From assembly GCF_003668875.1 (NCBI RefSeq), contig NZ_RAWM01000018.1:1-64000 (forward strand): 64,000 nt of DNA. The letters are read 5' to 3'. The stretch's first letter is position 1; each line of letters starts with the position of its first letter. The notes below the pieces were generated by a model, which was not told where the DNA came from, did not search any database, and saw only the letters and a list, made by a program, of their open reading frames with translations. This document shows positions 50,744 through 58,794 of this stretch, one piece after another. The translations under genes and the position numbers were made by a program. The DNA comes from Corallococcus interemptor. GTDB lineage: Bacteria; Myxococcota; Myxococcia; Myxococcales; Myxococcaceae.

Positions 50744-52250
50744 GGGCCACCTCCGCAAGCAGCGCCCGCGGTGACTCGGGGCGCCGGAACTCCATCGCTT
50801 CGTCGTCCACGCGGCCGTAGCGCATCATCACCAGGTCGCGCACGTAGTTCTGGTACAGGCGCCACGGGGCGCGCGTGCCTTGTCTGGGCAGCGAGTCCAG
50901 CGCGCGCTGCACGTACCCGGAGCTGAAGTCGAGCACCGGCTCCGGCGTCATCGCCGGACCCGTCACCCGGGGCACGCATTGCGTGTAGCCGTGCTGCTTC
51001 ATGTGGTTGAGCAGCCGGCAGGTGTACTCGGCCACCAGGTCGCACTTCAGGGTCCACGACGCGTTGGTGTACCCGAAGGCCGCGACGAGGTTGGGCACGT
51101 CGCTGAACATCATTCCCTTGTACGCCAGCGTCCGCGCCAGCTGGATGGGATTGCCGTCCACGCTCAGCGCCAGGCCGCTGAGGATCTTCACGTTCAGCCC
51201 CGTGGCGGTGACGATGACGTCCGCGTCCACGTGCGCGCCCGAGCGCAGCTTCAGGCCCGTCTCGGTGAAGGACTCGATGTGGTCCGTCACCATGGAGGCG
51301 CGCCCCTCGCGGAGGGCGCGGAAGAGGTCGCCGTCCGGGGCCACGCACAGCCGTTCGTCCCACGGGTTGTAGCGGGGCGCGAAGTGCGTATCGACGTCGT
51401 ACGTCTTGCCGAGCGCGCGCCGTACGCCCAGGCGCAGGAGCCACTTGAACAGTCCCGGCCGGCTGCGCGCGAGACCGTAGAGGAGCATGCCGCGCAGGAC
51501 GTTCTTCCAGCGTGAGACCGCGTAGGCCGCGCGCCGGGGGAGGACGCGCCGCAACGCCCGGGCGACGCTGTCCTCGGCCGGTTGATCCGCGATGTACGTG
51601 GGCGAGCGCTGCAACATCGTGACGTGCGCGGCGCGCTCCGCCATCGCGGGGACCAGCGTCACCGCCGTGGCGCCGCTGCCGATGACGACCACGCGCTTGC
51701 CGCCGTAGTCCAGGTCCTCGGGCCAGTGCTGCGGGTGCACGACGCGGCCCTGGAAGCGCTCCGTGCCGGGCCACGTGGGCGTGTAGCCGCTCGCGTAGTC
51801 GTAGTAGCCGGTGCAGGCGTAGAGGAAGCCGCACGTCATGCGGAGCGGGGCGCGCTCCGGGCCCACCTCCACGTCCACGGTCCAGCGCGAGTGCTCCGAG
51901 GACCACTCGGCCCGCGTCACGCGGTGGTGGTAGCGGATCCGCTGATCAATCCCGTACTCCGCCGCGGTCTCCTCGATGTACGCCTTGATGGACGCCCCAT
52001 CCGCGATGGCCTTGCCCCCCAGCCACGGCCGGAACCGGTAGCCCAGCGTGTACATGTCCGAGTCCGAGCGGATGCCCGGGTAGCGGAACAAATCCCACGT
52101 GCCACCCATGGCCCCGCGCCCCTCCAGGATGGCGTAGCTCAGGGTGGGGCAGCGCGTCTGCAGGTGGTACGCGGCGCCAATGCCCGACAGGCCCGCGCCG
52201 ATGATCAACACGTCGACGTGCGAGGGGGGCTCGGCGGAGGACAGCGGCAT
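50736..52250 (-). CDS. FAD-dependent Baeyer-Villiger-type monooxygenase
   Basis: A 504-residue flavoprotein monooxygenase. The FAD Rossmann motif is GAGLSGIGAA near residue 19. The Baeyer-Villiger fingerprint FxGxxxHxxxWP appears as FQGRVVHPQHWP, and the NADPH motif GSGATA follows. GRGAMGGTWDLFRYPGIRSD is the usual FAD-active-site region. It inserts oxygen into ketones or hydroxylates substrates. The ATG at 52250 has GAGGAG 8 nt upstream. It is divergent from a TetR gene, with two matching operator palindromes between them, and is followed by an SDR gene. Confidence 0.92.
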   Translation of the reverse strand: MPLSSAEPPSHVDVLIIGAGLSGIGAAYHLQTRCPTLSYAILEGRGAMGGTWDLFRYPGIRSDSDMYTLGYRFRPWLGGKAIADGASIKAYIEETAAEYGIDQRIRYHHRVTRAEWSSEHSRWTVDVEVGPERAPLRMTCGFLYACTGYYDYASGYTPTWPGTERFQGRVVHPQHWPEDLDYGGKRVVVIGSGATAVTLVPAMAERAAHVTMLQRSPTYIADQPAEDSVARALRRVLPRRAAYAVSRWKNVLRGMLLYGLARSRPGLFKWLLRLGVRRALGKTYDVDTHFAPRYNPWDERLCVAPDGDLFRALREGRASMVTDHIESFTETGLKLRSGAHVDADVIVTATGLNVKILSGLALSVDGNPIQLARTLAYKGMMFSDVPNLVAAFGYTNASWTLKCDLVAEYTCRLLNHMKQHGYTQCVPRVTGPAMTPEPVLDFSSGYVQRALDSLPRQGTRAPWRLYQNYVRDLVMMRYGRVDDEAMEFRRPESPRALLAEVARG

Positions 52251-52264
52251 CACGGGACTCCTCG

Positions 52265-52282
52265 TGGTACAGGAAGGTACCC
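52265..52282. promoter_or_regulatory. TetR operator-like palindrome, copy 1
   Basis: TGGTAC-N6-GTACCC, in-register with copy 2 (arms GGTAC/GTACC with 6-bp spacer). It lies 15-32 bp upstream of the monooxygenase start, a position to block its promoter. Confidence 0.65.
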
Positions 52283-52319
52283 AGCCCATGCGTCTGTTGA
52301 TGAGAGGTAGCAGCGGCAT

Positions 52320-52339
52320 CTGGTACCGTCAAGTACCAG
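52320..52339. promoter_or_regulatory. TetR operator-like palindrome, copy 2
   Basis: CTGGTAC-N6-GTACCAG, a perfect 20-bp palindrome ending 13 bp before the TetR ATG at 52353. Same arms and spacing as copy 1, so the regulator probably controls both genes and itself. Confidence 0.75.
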
Positions 52340-52352
52340 CCCGAGGACCCGC

Positions 52353-52949
52353 ATGACGTCCCCCTCCGAGCAAGCAGGAGAGTCCCCCCGGGAGCGGCTC
52401 GTGGCGGGCCTGGCGCAGGCCATCGTGGAGGTGGGCTACGCGCGGCTGACCATCGCGGACATCGTCCGGCACGCGCGCGTGTCGAAGCGCACGTTCTACG
52501 AGCACTTCGAGGACAAGGAGGCGTGCCTGCTGGCGCTCTACGCGGCGCAGAGCGCGCGGCTGCTCAAGGAGATTGAAGCGGCCATCCAGCACGCGCCGCC
52601 CGGGGAGATGCGGGCCAGCATCGGCGCGGCCGTGTACCTGTCCAGCCTCCAGAGCCGGCCGGGGCTCGTGCGGACGCTGCTCGTGGAGATACTGCACGTG
52701 GGGCCCAAGGGCATCGAGCTGCGCCGCCAGGTGATGCGCGGCTTCGCGGAGCTGATGCGGCGCGAGTTCGACGCGGCGGGCTCCGGGGCCGCGCTGTCGC
52801 CCGCCATCGCCATGGCGCTCGTGGGCGGCATCAACGAGCTCATCCTGGAAGCCGCGGAGGAGGACCGCGTGGACCGGCTGTCGGAGCTGGCCGGTCCGGT
52901 GGCGGCGTTCGTGCGGGGACTGATGGATGCACGGCCTCCCGCGAAGTGA
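52353..52949 (+). CDS. TetR family transcriptional regulator
   Basis: A 198-residue TetR-type repressor. The helix-turn-helix is VEVGYARLTIADIVRHARVSK followed by RTFYEHFEDKEACLLALY (residues about 24-65). The rest is the helical ligand/dimer domain. It is divergent from the monooxygenase-SDR operon, and two identical palindromes in the 102-bp gap fit binding by its dimer. The likely inducer is a ketone, lipid or aromatic substrate of the operon. It is convergent with the GFA gene (stops 7 bp apart). Confidence 0.92.
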   Translation: MTSPSEQAGESPRERLVAGLAQAIVEVGYARLTIADIVRHARVSKRTFYEHFEDKEACLLALYAAQSARLLKEIEAAIQHAPPGEMRASIGAAVYLSSLQSRPGLVRTLLVEILHVGPKGIELRRQVMRGFAELMRREFDAAGSGAALSPAIAMALVGGINELILEAAEEDRVDRLSELAGPVAAFVRGLMDARPPAK

Positions 52950-52956
52950 ACGGCGC

Positions 52957-53361
52957 TCAGTCCATGTGCTCCATCGGGATGCCCCGGGGCACGGCCCAGG
53001 CATGACTCCGTTCTTCCCAGACGGAGAAGACGGGGGCGGGGAACTTCGGATCCGCGAAGGTGCCCACGGTGATGGCGATGACGTCCGGGTCGTTCGAGAG
53101 CGCGTAGTAGACCGTCGAGCCGCACTCCGGACAGAAGTGGAAGTGGGCGGCGGTGCCGCTCTCATCGCCCTTGCGGGTGAACGTCGTGGAGCGGCCCTCG
53201 ATGAGGGTGATGTCCTCGCGCCGGAAGCGGGCCTGCACGCCGAACACGCTGCCGGTGCGCTGCTGGCAGGCGAGGCAGTGGCACATGGAGATCCGGATGG
53301 GTTCTCCCCTGCACTCCACCCGGAGCTGACCGCAGGTACACGATGCTCGACGCTGGGACAC
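52957..53361 (-). CDS. GFA family (glutathione-dependent formaldehyde-activating-like) protein
   Basis: A 134-residue GFA/CENP-V domain. The zinc-ligand cysteines are CTCG (11-14), CHCLACQ and CPECG, with the FRREDITLIEG and HFCPECGSTVYY strands. Members bind zinc, and most are not true formaldehyde-glutathione enzymes. The GTG at 53361 has AGGAGG 7 nt upstream; a longer frame from 53502 includes unconserved residues. Convergent with tetR and divergent from the ClpP-like gene (63 bp). Confidence 0.88.
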   Translation of the reverse strand: MSQRRASCTCGQLRVECRGEPIRISMCHCLACQQRTGSVFGVQARFRREDITLIEGRSTTFTRKGDESGTAAHFHFCPECGSTVYYALSNDPDVIAITVGTFADPKFPAPVFSVWEERSHAWAVPRGIPMEHMD

Positions 53362-53424
53362 GGGAGGCCTCCTGGAAGAGGAGGGCAGTGTGTCACCATC
53401 GCCGCACCTTGCCGAGAGGACGCA

Positions 53425-54015
53425 ATGCCCTGGTGGAACCCCTTCCGGAAGACCGGCGCGAAGGACGCACGCGAGCCCGCCAACACCTCGCAAGCGATTC
53501 ATGAGCGCTTGCTCCGGGACCGGATTGTCATGATCGGGGTGCCCATCGACGACGAGGTGGCCAGCCTCGCTGTCGCGCAGTTGCTCTTCCTCGAGAGCGA
53601 GAGCCCCACGCAGGAGATCCGCCTCTTCATCAACTCACCCGGCGGCTCGGTGACGGCGACGTTCGCCATCTGCGACACGGTGGAGTACGTGAAGTCGCCG
53701 GTCGCCACCATCTGCGTTGGCGAGTGCTCCGGGTCGGCCGCGCTGCTCATGGCGCTGGGCGCGAAGGGCCAGCGGTTCGCCATGAGGGAGAGCCAATTCA
53801 TGCTCACGCCCCTGACTGGCGGCGCGGGCACGACGCCTGAGTCAAGGCCCATCATCGAACGCATGCGCCACGACCTCATCACGCGCCTGGCACGCGCCAC
53901 CGGTCAGCCCGCGGAGCAGGTGCGGCGGGATTGCGAGGCGAAGCGGACCCTGAGCGCCGAGGAGGCGGTGCGCTACGGGCTGGTGGACCAGCTCATGGAC
54001 CGGCGGCCGGCCTGA
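53425..54015 (+). CDS. ClpP-like protein lacking the catalytic triad
   Basis: A 196-residue ClpP-fold protein. Diagnostic parts are LFINSPGGSVTATFAICDTV, TICVGECSGSAALLMALGAK and RTLSAEEAVRYGLVDQLM. Set against E. coli ClpP, the catalytic Ser97 column is Gly (GECSG, with Ser one position later), the His122 column is Thr (FMLTPLTGG) and the Asp171 column is Lys (CEAKRTLS). All three would be missing, as in ClpR-type subunits. It may build mixed rings with a true ClpP or bind substrates. No clpX lies nearby. GAGAGG precedes the ATG at 53425. Confidence 0.85.
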   Translation: MPWWNPFRKTGAKDAREPANTSQAIHERLLRDRIVMIGVPIDDEVASLAVAQLLFLESESPTQEIRLFINSPGGSVTATFAICDTVEYVKSPVATICVGECSGSAALLMALGAKGQRFAMRESQFMLTPLTGGAGTTPESRPIIERMRHDLITRLARATGQPAEQVRRDCEAKRTLSAEEAVRYGLVDQLMDRRPA

Positions 54016-54082
54016 CGCCGAAGGCCCCCCTGTTTCCAACTTGCCCCGGATGTTTTCGCAGCCTAAGCACTCCGCGACGACC

Positions 54083-54952
54083 ATGGCCCGAACAACGCCG
54101 CACCCGATTCATTGCGCGGATGGCTTCGAGTTGCAGGCCACGCTGCACATGCCGGAAGGGCCCGTCCGGGGCGTGGTGCTGGTGCATCCGGCCACCGCCA
54201 TGCCGGAGCAGATGTATTTCGCGTTCGCGTCGCGCCTGACGGACGAAGGCTTCGCGGCGGTGACCTACAACTACCGGGGCGTGCAGCCCGCGGGCGCCGC
54301 GCGGCGGACGCACGCCGGGTTCCTCACCTGGGCGGACCAGGACGTGGACGCGGTGACCCGCTGGGCGGCGGACCGGTATCCGGGGCTGCCGGTGATGGCC
54401 GTGGGCCACAGCTTCGGAGGCCACGCCATCGCGCTGAGCGAGAGCAGCCAGCGCCTCACCGCCGCGGTGATGGTGGCGTCCCAGGCCGGGAGCCTGCGCT
54501 TCATCCGGCACTGGCGGGAGCGGCTGCTCGTCACCCTGTACCTGAAGCTCATCGGGCCGCTCTGCGCGCGGTTCCTGGGCTACATGCCCTATGCGCGCCT
54601 GGGGCTGGGGGAGGACGTGCCCGCCCAGACAATCCTGGAGTGGAGCCGGTGGACGTCCCTGCCGCGCTTCTACTTCGACGATCCCCAACTGGACGCCGTG
54701 GGCCGCTTCGGCCGGCTGCGCATGCCGGTGCTGGCCATCGGCCTGGACGACGACCCCTGGGCGCCGCCAGAAGCCATCGACCTGGTCTGCGAACACCTCA
54801 CCGGGTGCACCGTGGAGCGCCGGCAGTTGTCACCCAAGGACAGCGCCGGCCAGGGCATCGCCCACCTGGGCTTCTTCCGGGAACACCACGCCGCCACGCT
54901 CTGGCCCCGGGTGGTGGACTGGCTGAGCCGCCACGCGCCGATCCGTGCCTGA
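54083..54952 (+). CDS. alpha/beta hydrolase
   Basis: A 289-residue alpha/beta hydrolase. It has VVLVHPATAMPEQMY (oxyanion loop), the nucleophile elbow GHSFGGHA and the acid segment IGLDDDPWAPPEA; the terminal His is near AGQGIAHLGFF. It matches the COG4757-type serine hydrolase group with a lid containing the hydrophobic stretch LLVTLYLKLIGPLC. No signal peptide. The ATG at 54083 is chosen; ATG 54041 would add 14 residues. Substrate unknown. It is convergent with the beta-barrel gene, with 31 bp between stops. Confidence 0.87.
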   Translation: MARTTPHPIHCADGFELQATLHMPEGPVRGVVLVHPATAMPEQMYFAFASRLTDEGFAAVTYNYRGVQPAGAARRTHAGFLTWADQDVDAVTRWAADRYPGLPVMAVGHSFGGHAIALSESSQRLTAAVMVASQAGSLRFIRHWRERLLVTLYLKLIGPLCARFLGYMPYARLGLGEDVPAQTILEWSRWTSLPRFYFDDPQLDAVGRFGRLRMPVLAIGLDDDPWAPPEAIDLVCEHLTGCTVERRQLSPKDSAGQGIAHLGFFREHHAATLWPRVVDWLSRHAPIRA

Positions 54953-54983
54953 CACACGGACCGGCGGGGTGCCGCGCTCTTCG

Positions 54984-56498
54984 CTAGTAGCGGAAGCCCA
55001 GCTGGAGCGACAGGCCGGGGTACTGATCCACGGCGCCACCGGCGACGTACGGATCGCCCGGCTCCGGGTTGAACTTGAAGAAGTAGCGGCGCAGGTCCGC
55101 CTTCAGCCTCACGTCCAGGAGGCTGTTGAGCCGGTACGCCAGCGTCGCGCTGCCCGTGACGGCCCCCGCCGACATGCGCGGGAACCACGCGTCCGTGGAC
55201 AGCTCTCCCGAGTCCAGCGGGTGCTGGTACCCGAGGCGGAAGTTGAAGTCGAACTTCTCCGACAGCGCCGCCCGCACACCCAGGCCCAGGCCCGCCGTCT
55301 TGTACTCCACGTTGGGCAGGTCCAACGGCCGCTCGCCATCCACCGCGTCGATGCGGAACGTGTTCATTCCGTACGTGCCGGTGATCTCGAAGCCGTGGCG
55401 CTGCGCCTCGCCGAACGGAATCACGTAGCGCAGGCCCGCCTGCCACTCGCGCGCCGTGGTGGGGTAGGAGACCTCGCCCGACGAGCCCGTGGACTTCAGG
55501 CCGAAGGACTGATCAATCGAGCCCGTGATGCCCAGCCGCGCCAGCGCTCCCTTCTGGAAGGCCGCGAGCGGATAGAGCGTCACATCGCCCGCCACCTGCG
55601 GCGCGCCCGGCAGCGCGAAGCCGCCCACGTCCGGGCCCAGCGTGTACGGCCGCAACACGCCGAACACGTCGTCCTTGTAGCGCAGCGACCGGCCCAACAG
55701 CTTCACGCCCAGCGCACCCTCCACGATGGGCGCGGAAGCGACCGCCGGCTCCGCGACGGACGGTTCGTCCTCGCGCACCGGGGCCTTGTCCTCCTTGGGC
55801 TTCGCGGCCACCGGCTTGCGGATGGGCTCCGGGGCCGGCGTCTTGGGCGCGGGCGCCGGTGCCGGCGTCTCCGCGATGGGCGCCGCGGGCTTCAACGGCT
55901 CCGGCTCCACCGGCGTGGGCGGCTGCGGGGGCGCCACCGGGGCGGCCTCCGGCGCGGTCGACTTCTGCAGGCCGCGCTCCAGCGCCGTCCACTGACGCTT
56001 CACCGCCGCAGGCACCAGCTTCGCCGTGGCGGGCTTCGCGGCGGGGGGCGACGCCAGCGCCTTGCCGTCCTTGCCGTTGCGCACGGTGAGGCGCACCTGC
56101 TGCTTCTTGCCCACCGTGGACGTGTCCGCCACCACCACGGCGCTCAGGCCCAGCTCGCTCGCCACCGCGGCGGCGCCAGCGGGCTGCGTCGGATCCCTTC
56201 CCAGGCGCGACGCGGCGGCGCGCACCGCGGACTCGGGCACGATCTCGTAGCGGGCCGGACGGCGGGCCAGCTCCGCCTCCAGCACGTCGCGCGCGGCGTC
56301 CGCGTGCGGACCGGAGGCGAGCACCGCCACGCGGCGCGCCTCCGTCACCTTCGAGGCCTTGGACGAGGCCTTGGACTTCTTCGACGCGGACTGCGCCGTC
56401 TTCGCGGCCGCCTTCTTCGGCGCGGCGTCCGCGGCGGGAGCCAGCAGCAGGGCCGCGCCCAGCAAGGCCGCGGCGGAGGCGTATCGGGTGCGGGTCAT
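54984..56498 (-). CDS. secreted protein with Pro-rich linker and outer-membrane beta-barrel-like C-terminus
   Basis: A 504-residue exported protein. A signal peptide (MTRTRYASAAALLGAALLLAPAADA) precedes a Lys/Ala-rich stretch. Next is an alpha/beta module (TEARRVAVLASGPHADAARD to LSAVVVADTSTVGKK) and a long Pro/Ala/Glu linker (about 180-260). The C-terminal half has amphipathic strands ending in Phe-Arg-Tyr (LGFRY), as in outer-membrane barrels. No named family is recognised. Its start overlaps the stop of the upstream cytochrome-like gene by 1 bp (TGATG), showing translational coupling. Confidence 0.72.
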   Translation of the reverse strand: MTRTRYASAAALLGAALLLAPAADAAPKKAAAKTAQSASKKSKASSKASKVTEARRVAVLASGPHADAARDVLEAELARRPARYEIVPESAVRAAASRLGRDPTQPAGAAAVASELGLSAVVVADTSTVGKKQQVRLTVRNGKDGKALASPPAAKPATAKLVPAAVKRQWTALERGLQKSTAPEAAPVAPPQPPTPVEPEPLKPAAPIAETPAPAPAPKTPAPEPIRKPVAAKPKEDKAPVREDEPSVAEPAVASAPIVEGALGVKLLGRSLRYKDDVFGVLRPYTLGPDVGGFALPGAPQVAGDVTLYPLAAFQKGALARLGITGSIDQSFGLKSTGSSGEVSYPTTAREWQAGLRYVIPFGEAQRHGFEITGTYGMNTFRIDAVDGERPLDLPNVEYKTAGLGLGVRAALSEKFDFNFRLGYQHPLDSGELSTDAWFPRMSAGAVTGSATLAYRLNSLLDVRLKADLRRYFFKFNPEPGDPYVAGGAVDQYPGLSLQLGFRY

Positions 56499-56965
56499 CA
56501 CGGGGAGCCCGGCTTTCCGGCGACCAGCCACTCGGTGAGGCACGCGGTGTCCGCGGCGCTCAGCGACCCGCCCAGCGGCATCTGCGCGCCGCAGCCCGGC
56601 GACGGCGCCAGCTTCTTCAGGAAGAAGGACTGGGACGGGTTGCTGCTGTCCGCCAGCGGCGCCTGATTGCACGACGAGTTGGTGGTGTAGAGCCGCCCGG
56701 GGAGGCCGGACGCCTGCAGATCCAGGTTCCCGCCCGACGCCTTGGTCTCCGTGGAGTGGCAGGCGAAGCACTGCTGCTGGAGGACGCTCGAGGCGGTGGT
56801 GCCCGGCGCGCAGGAGCTGGAGCCCCCGCCGGTGAAGCGCTCGGGGTCATCTAGCCCGCCAGCGCAGCCGGCGGTGGTGGCGAGGAGCGCGGCCGCGAAC
56901 AGCGTGGCCAGCGGGGCGCGGTACGGACGACGGGCGGCGGATGGGTTCGCGAACAAGTCGAGCAC
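56498..56965 (-). CDS. CxxCH-containing lipoprotein (cytochrome-like)
   Basis: A 155-residue small lipoprotein: signal segment PLATLFAAALLATTAGC has a lipobox. One c-type haem motif CFACH is in VLQQQCFACHSTET, with a possible distal Met in GCGAQMPLGG. It resembles the planctomycete/myxobacterial 'cytochrome c domain' proteins used in surface electron transfer. The GTG at 56965 is the first start giving the signal peptide but lacks a strong ribosome binding site; an ATG at 57070 would give a long unconserved N-terminus. Coupled to the beta-barrel gene downstream. Confidence 0.65.
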   Translation of the reverse strand: MLDLFANPSAARRPYRAPLATLFAAALLATTAGCAGGLDDPERFTGGGSSSCAPGTTASSVLQQQCFACHSTETKASGGNLDLQASGLPGRLYTTNSSCNQAPLADSSNPSQSFFLKKLAPSPGCGAQMPLGGSLSAADTACLTEWLVAGKPGSP

Positions 56966-57108
56966 GGGGGGCAAGAGGGGAACGAACAAGCCCCGCAGAT
57001 TACCCGGCCCATGCGGGACTGTGCACCCCTCAACGGATCCGTTCTCACCCCTGTGACACGCGCTCCCCATGCCCGCATGCTCGTCGCGGGGTGGGCGGGT
57101 GTCACACC

Positions 57109-58794
57109 CTACCTGCGCTTCTTGAGGAAGCGGGTCACGCTGACCTTCCCGAAGCGGCCGCCGAAGAGGTACCAGGTGAGCACCGCGCCGAAGAGGGCCG
57201 CCGCCAGCGCGATGCCGACGATGCCCAGCACCGGCGTGTTCCCGTACATGGGCGGCCGGGGCGCGAAGGCGATGAAGGCGCCCACGATGAAGCCGCACGC
57301 GCACAGGCCCAGGAAGGCGATGACGGCCACGCTGCGCAGGTTCTCGTTGAGCTTGTCGAACTGCTCCGCGCGCACCGTGACGCTGAACTTGCCCGTCTCC
57401 AGGTCCAGCAGGATTTGCGACAGCTGCGTGGGCAGGTCCTGCGCCATGGACTGGAAGCGCAACAGCGTGCGCATCAGGCCGCCCTGCAGCTGCGTGGGAT
57501 CATACCGGCCCGCCATCAGCTCCTTGGCGTACGGCAGCGCCACCTCCAGGATGTTCAGCTCCGGGTAGAGCCCGCGCAGCATGCCCTCCGTGGAGATGGA
57601 GGCGCGCGACAGCAGCGCGTACTCCTTGGGGATGCGGATGCGGTACTTCACGGCCAGGTCCAACAGGTCGCGCAGGAGCGTGCGCGCGTCCACCTGGCCC
57701 AGCGTGGTGGGCAGGTGCTGGCCGAGGATGGACTCGATGTCGTTGCGAAAGCCCATCAGGTTGGCGCGCGCGTCCGGCACGCCCACGCGGTAGAGGATGC
57801 GCGCCACGGAGTCGCTGTCCTTGAGCGCCACGGCCAGGCACAGCATCACCAGCGTCTCCTGCATGGGGCGGGTGAGCCGGCCCACCACGCCGAAGTCCAG
57901 GAGCGCCAGCCGGTTGCCCTCCATGAGCAGCACGTTGCCGGGGTGCGGGTCGCCGTGGAACAGCCCGTCGTCGAAGAGCTGCCGGAAGCTGGCCTCCAGG
58001 ATGTGCTGGGCAATCTGCTTGCGGTCCGGCTCCGCCAGGGCGGCGGGGTTGATCTTCTCCCCGCGGATGAACTCCATGGTGAGCACGGTGCGGCTGGAGA
58101 GCGCCGCGTGCACTCGCGGAATCTTGAGGTACGGGCGGTCCTTGTGGTTCTCCAGGAACGCGCGGATGTTGGTGGCCTCGTTGATGAAGTCCAGCTCCTC
58201 GTGGATGGCCCGGTCGAACTCGTCCACGATGCCAGACGGCGTGTAGATGCCCGTCTCCTCCACCACGGCTTCCAGCAGGCGCGCCAGCGAGCGCAGCACG
58301 CCCAGGTCCGCGTCGATGCGCTGGGCGATGCCGGGGCGCTGCACCTTGATGACGACCTCCTCGCCCTCCAGCGTCACCGCGCGGTGCACCTGCGCGATGG
58401 ACGCGGCGGCGAGCGGCTCCGGATCCACCTGGGCGAACAACTCCTGCACCTCCTTGCCCAGCGCGTCGCGGATCTGCGCGTGGACGTCCTCCAGCGGGAT
58501 GGCCTCCACGTTGTCCTGGAGCGTGGCCAGCTCGTCCACGAACTCCGCGGGCAGCAGGTCCGCGCGGGTGGAGAGCACCTGGCCCAGCTTGATGAACGTG
58601 GGGCCCAGCTCCGCCAGGAAGCGGCGGAAGCGGCGCGCGGTGGACTCGCGGCGGGCCTCCTCGGAGACCTCCACCTTCTCCTTGCGGCCGCCGAGCAGGC
58701 GCCAGACGCCCGCGCGCTCGGTCACCTCGCCGAAGCCGTGACGGGCCGCGATGAGGGCAATCTGCCGGATGCGGTTGAGGTCCTGGAGGTTCAT
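57109..58794 (-). CDS. ubiB: UbiB/ABC1 family protein kinase-like protein
   Basis: A 561-residue atypical kinase of the ABC1/ADCK/UbiB family. Family motifs are present: FIKLGQVLSTRADLLP (the KxGQ region), AAASIAQVHRA, EELDFINEATN, FHGDPHPGNVLL and LLDFGVVGRL. Two C-terminal hydrophobic helices (VIAFLGLCACGFIVGAFIAF, GIVGIALAAALFGAVLTWYL) anchor it in the membrane. Members support ubiquinone or menaquinone biosynthesis, probably through ATPase activity. The ATG at 58794 overlaps the nhaA stop by 4 bp, so the genes form an operon. The true quinone substrate in this organism is uncertain. Confidence 0.9.
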   Translation of the reverse strand: MNLQDLNRIRQIALIAARHGFGEVTERAGVWRLLGGRKEKVEVSEEARRESTARRFRRFLAELGPTFIKLGQVLSTRADLLPAEFVDELATLQDNVEAIPLEDVHAQIRDALGKEVQELFAQVDPEPLAAASIAQVHRAVTLEGEEVVIKVQRPGIAQRIDADLGVLRSLARLLEAVVEETGIYTPSGIVDEFDRAIHEELDFINEATNIRAFLENHKDRPYLKIPRVHAALSSRTVLTMEFIRGEKINPAALAEPDRKQIAQHILEASFRQLFDDGLFHGDPHPGNVLLMEGNRLALLDFGVVGRLTRPMQETLVMLCLAVALKDSDSVARILYRVGVPDARANLMGFRNDIESILGQHLPTTLGQVDARTLLRDLLDLAVKYRIRIPKEYALLSRASISTEGMLRGLYPELNILEVALPYAKELMAGRYDPTQLQGGLMRTLLRFQSMAQDLPTQLSQILLDLETGKFSVTVRAEQFDKLNENLRSVAVIAFLGLCACGFIVGAFIAFAPRPPMYGNTPVLGIVGIALAAALFGAVLTWYLFGGRFGKVSVTRFLKKRR

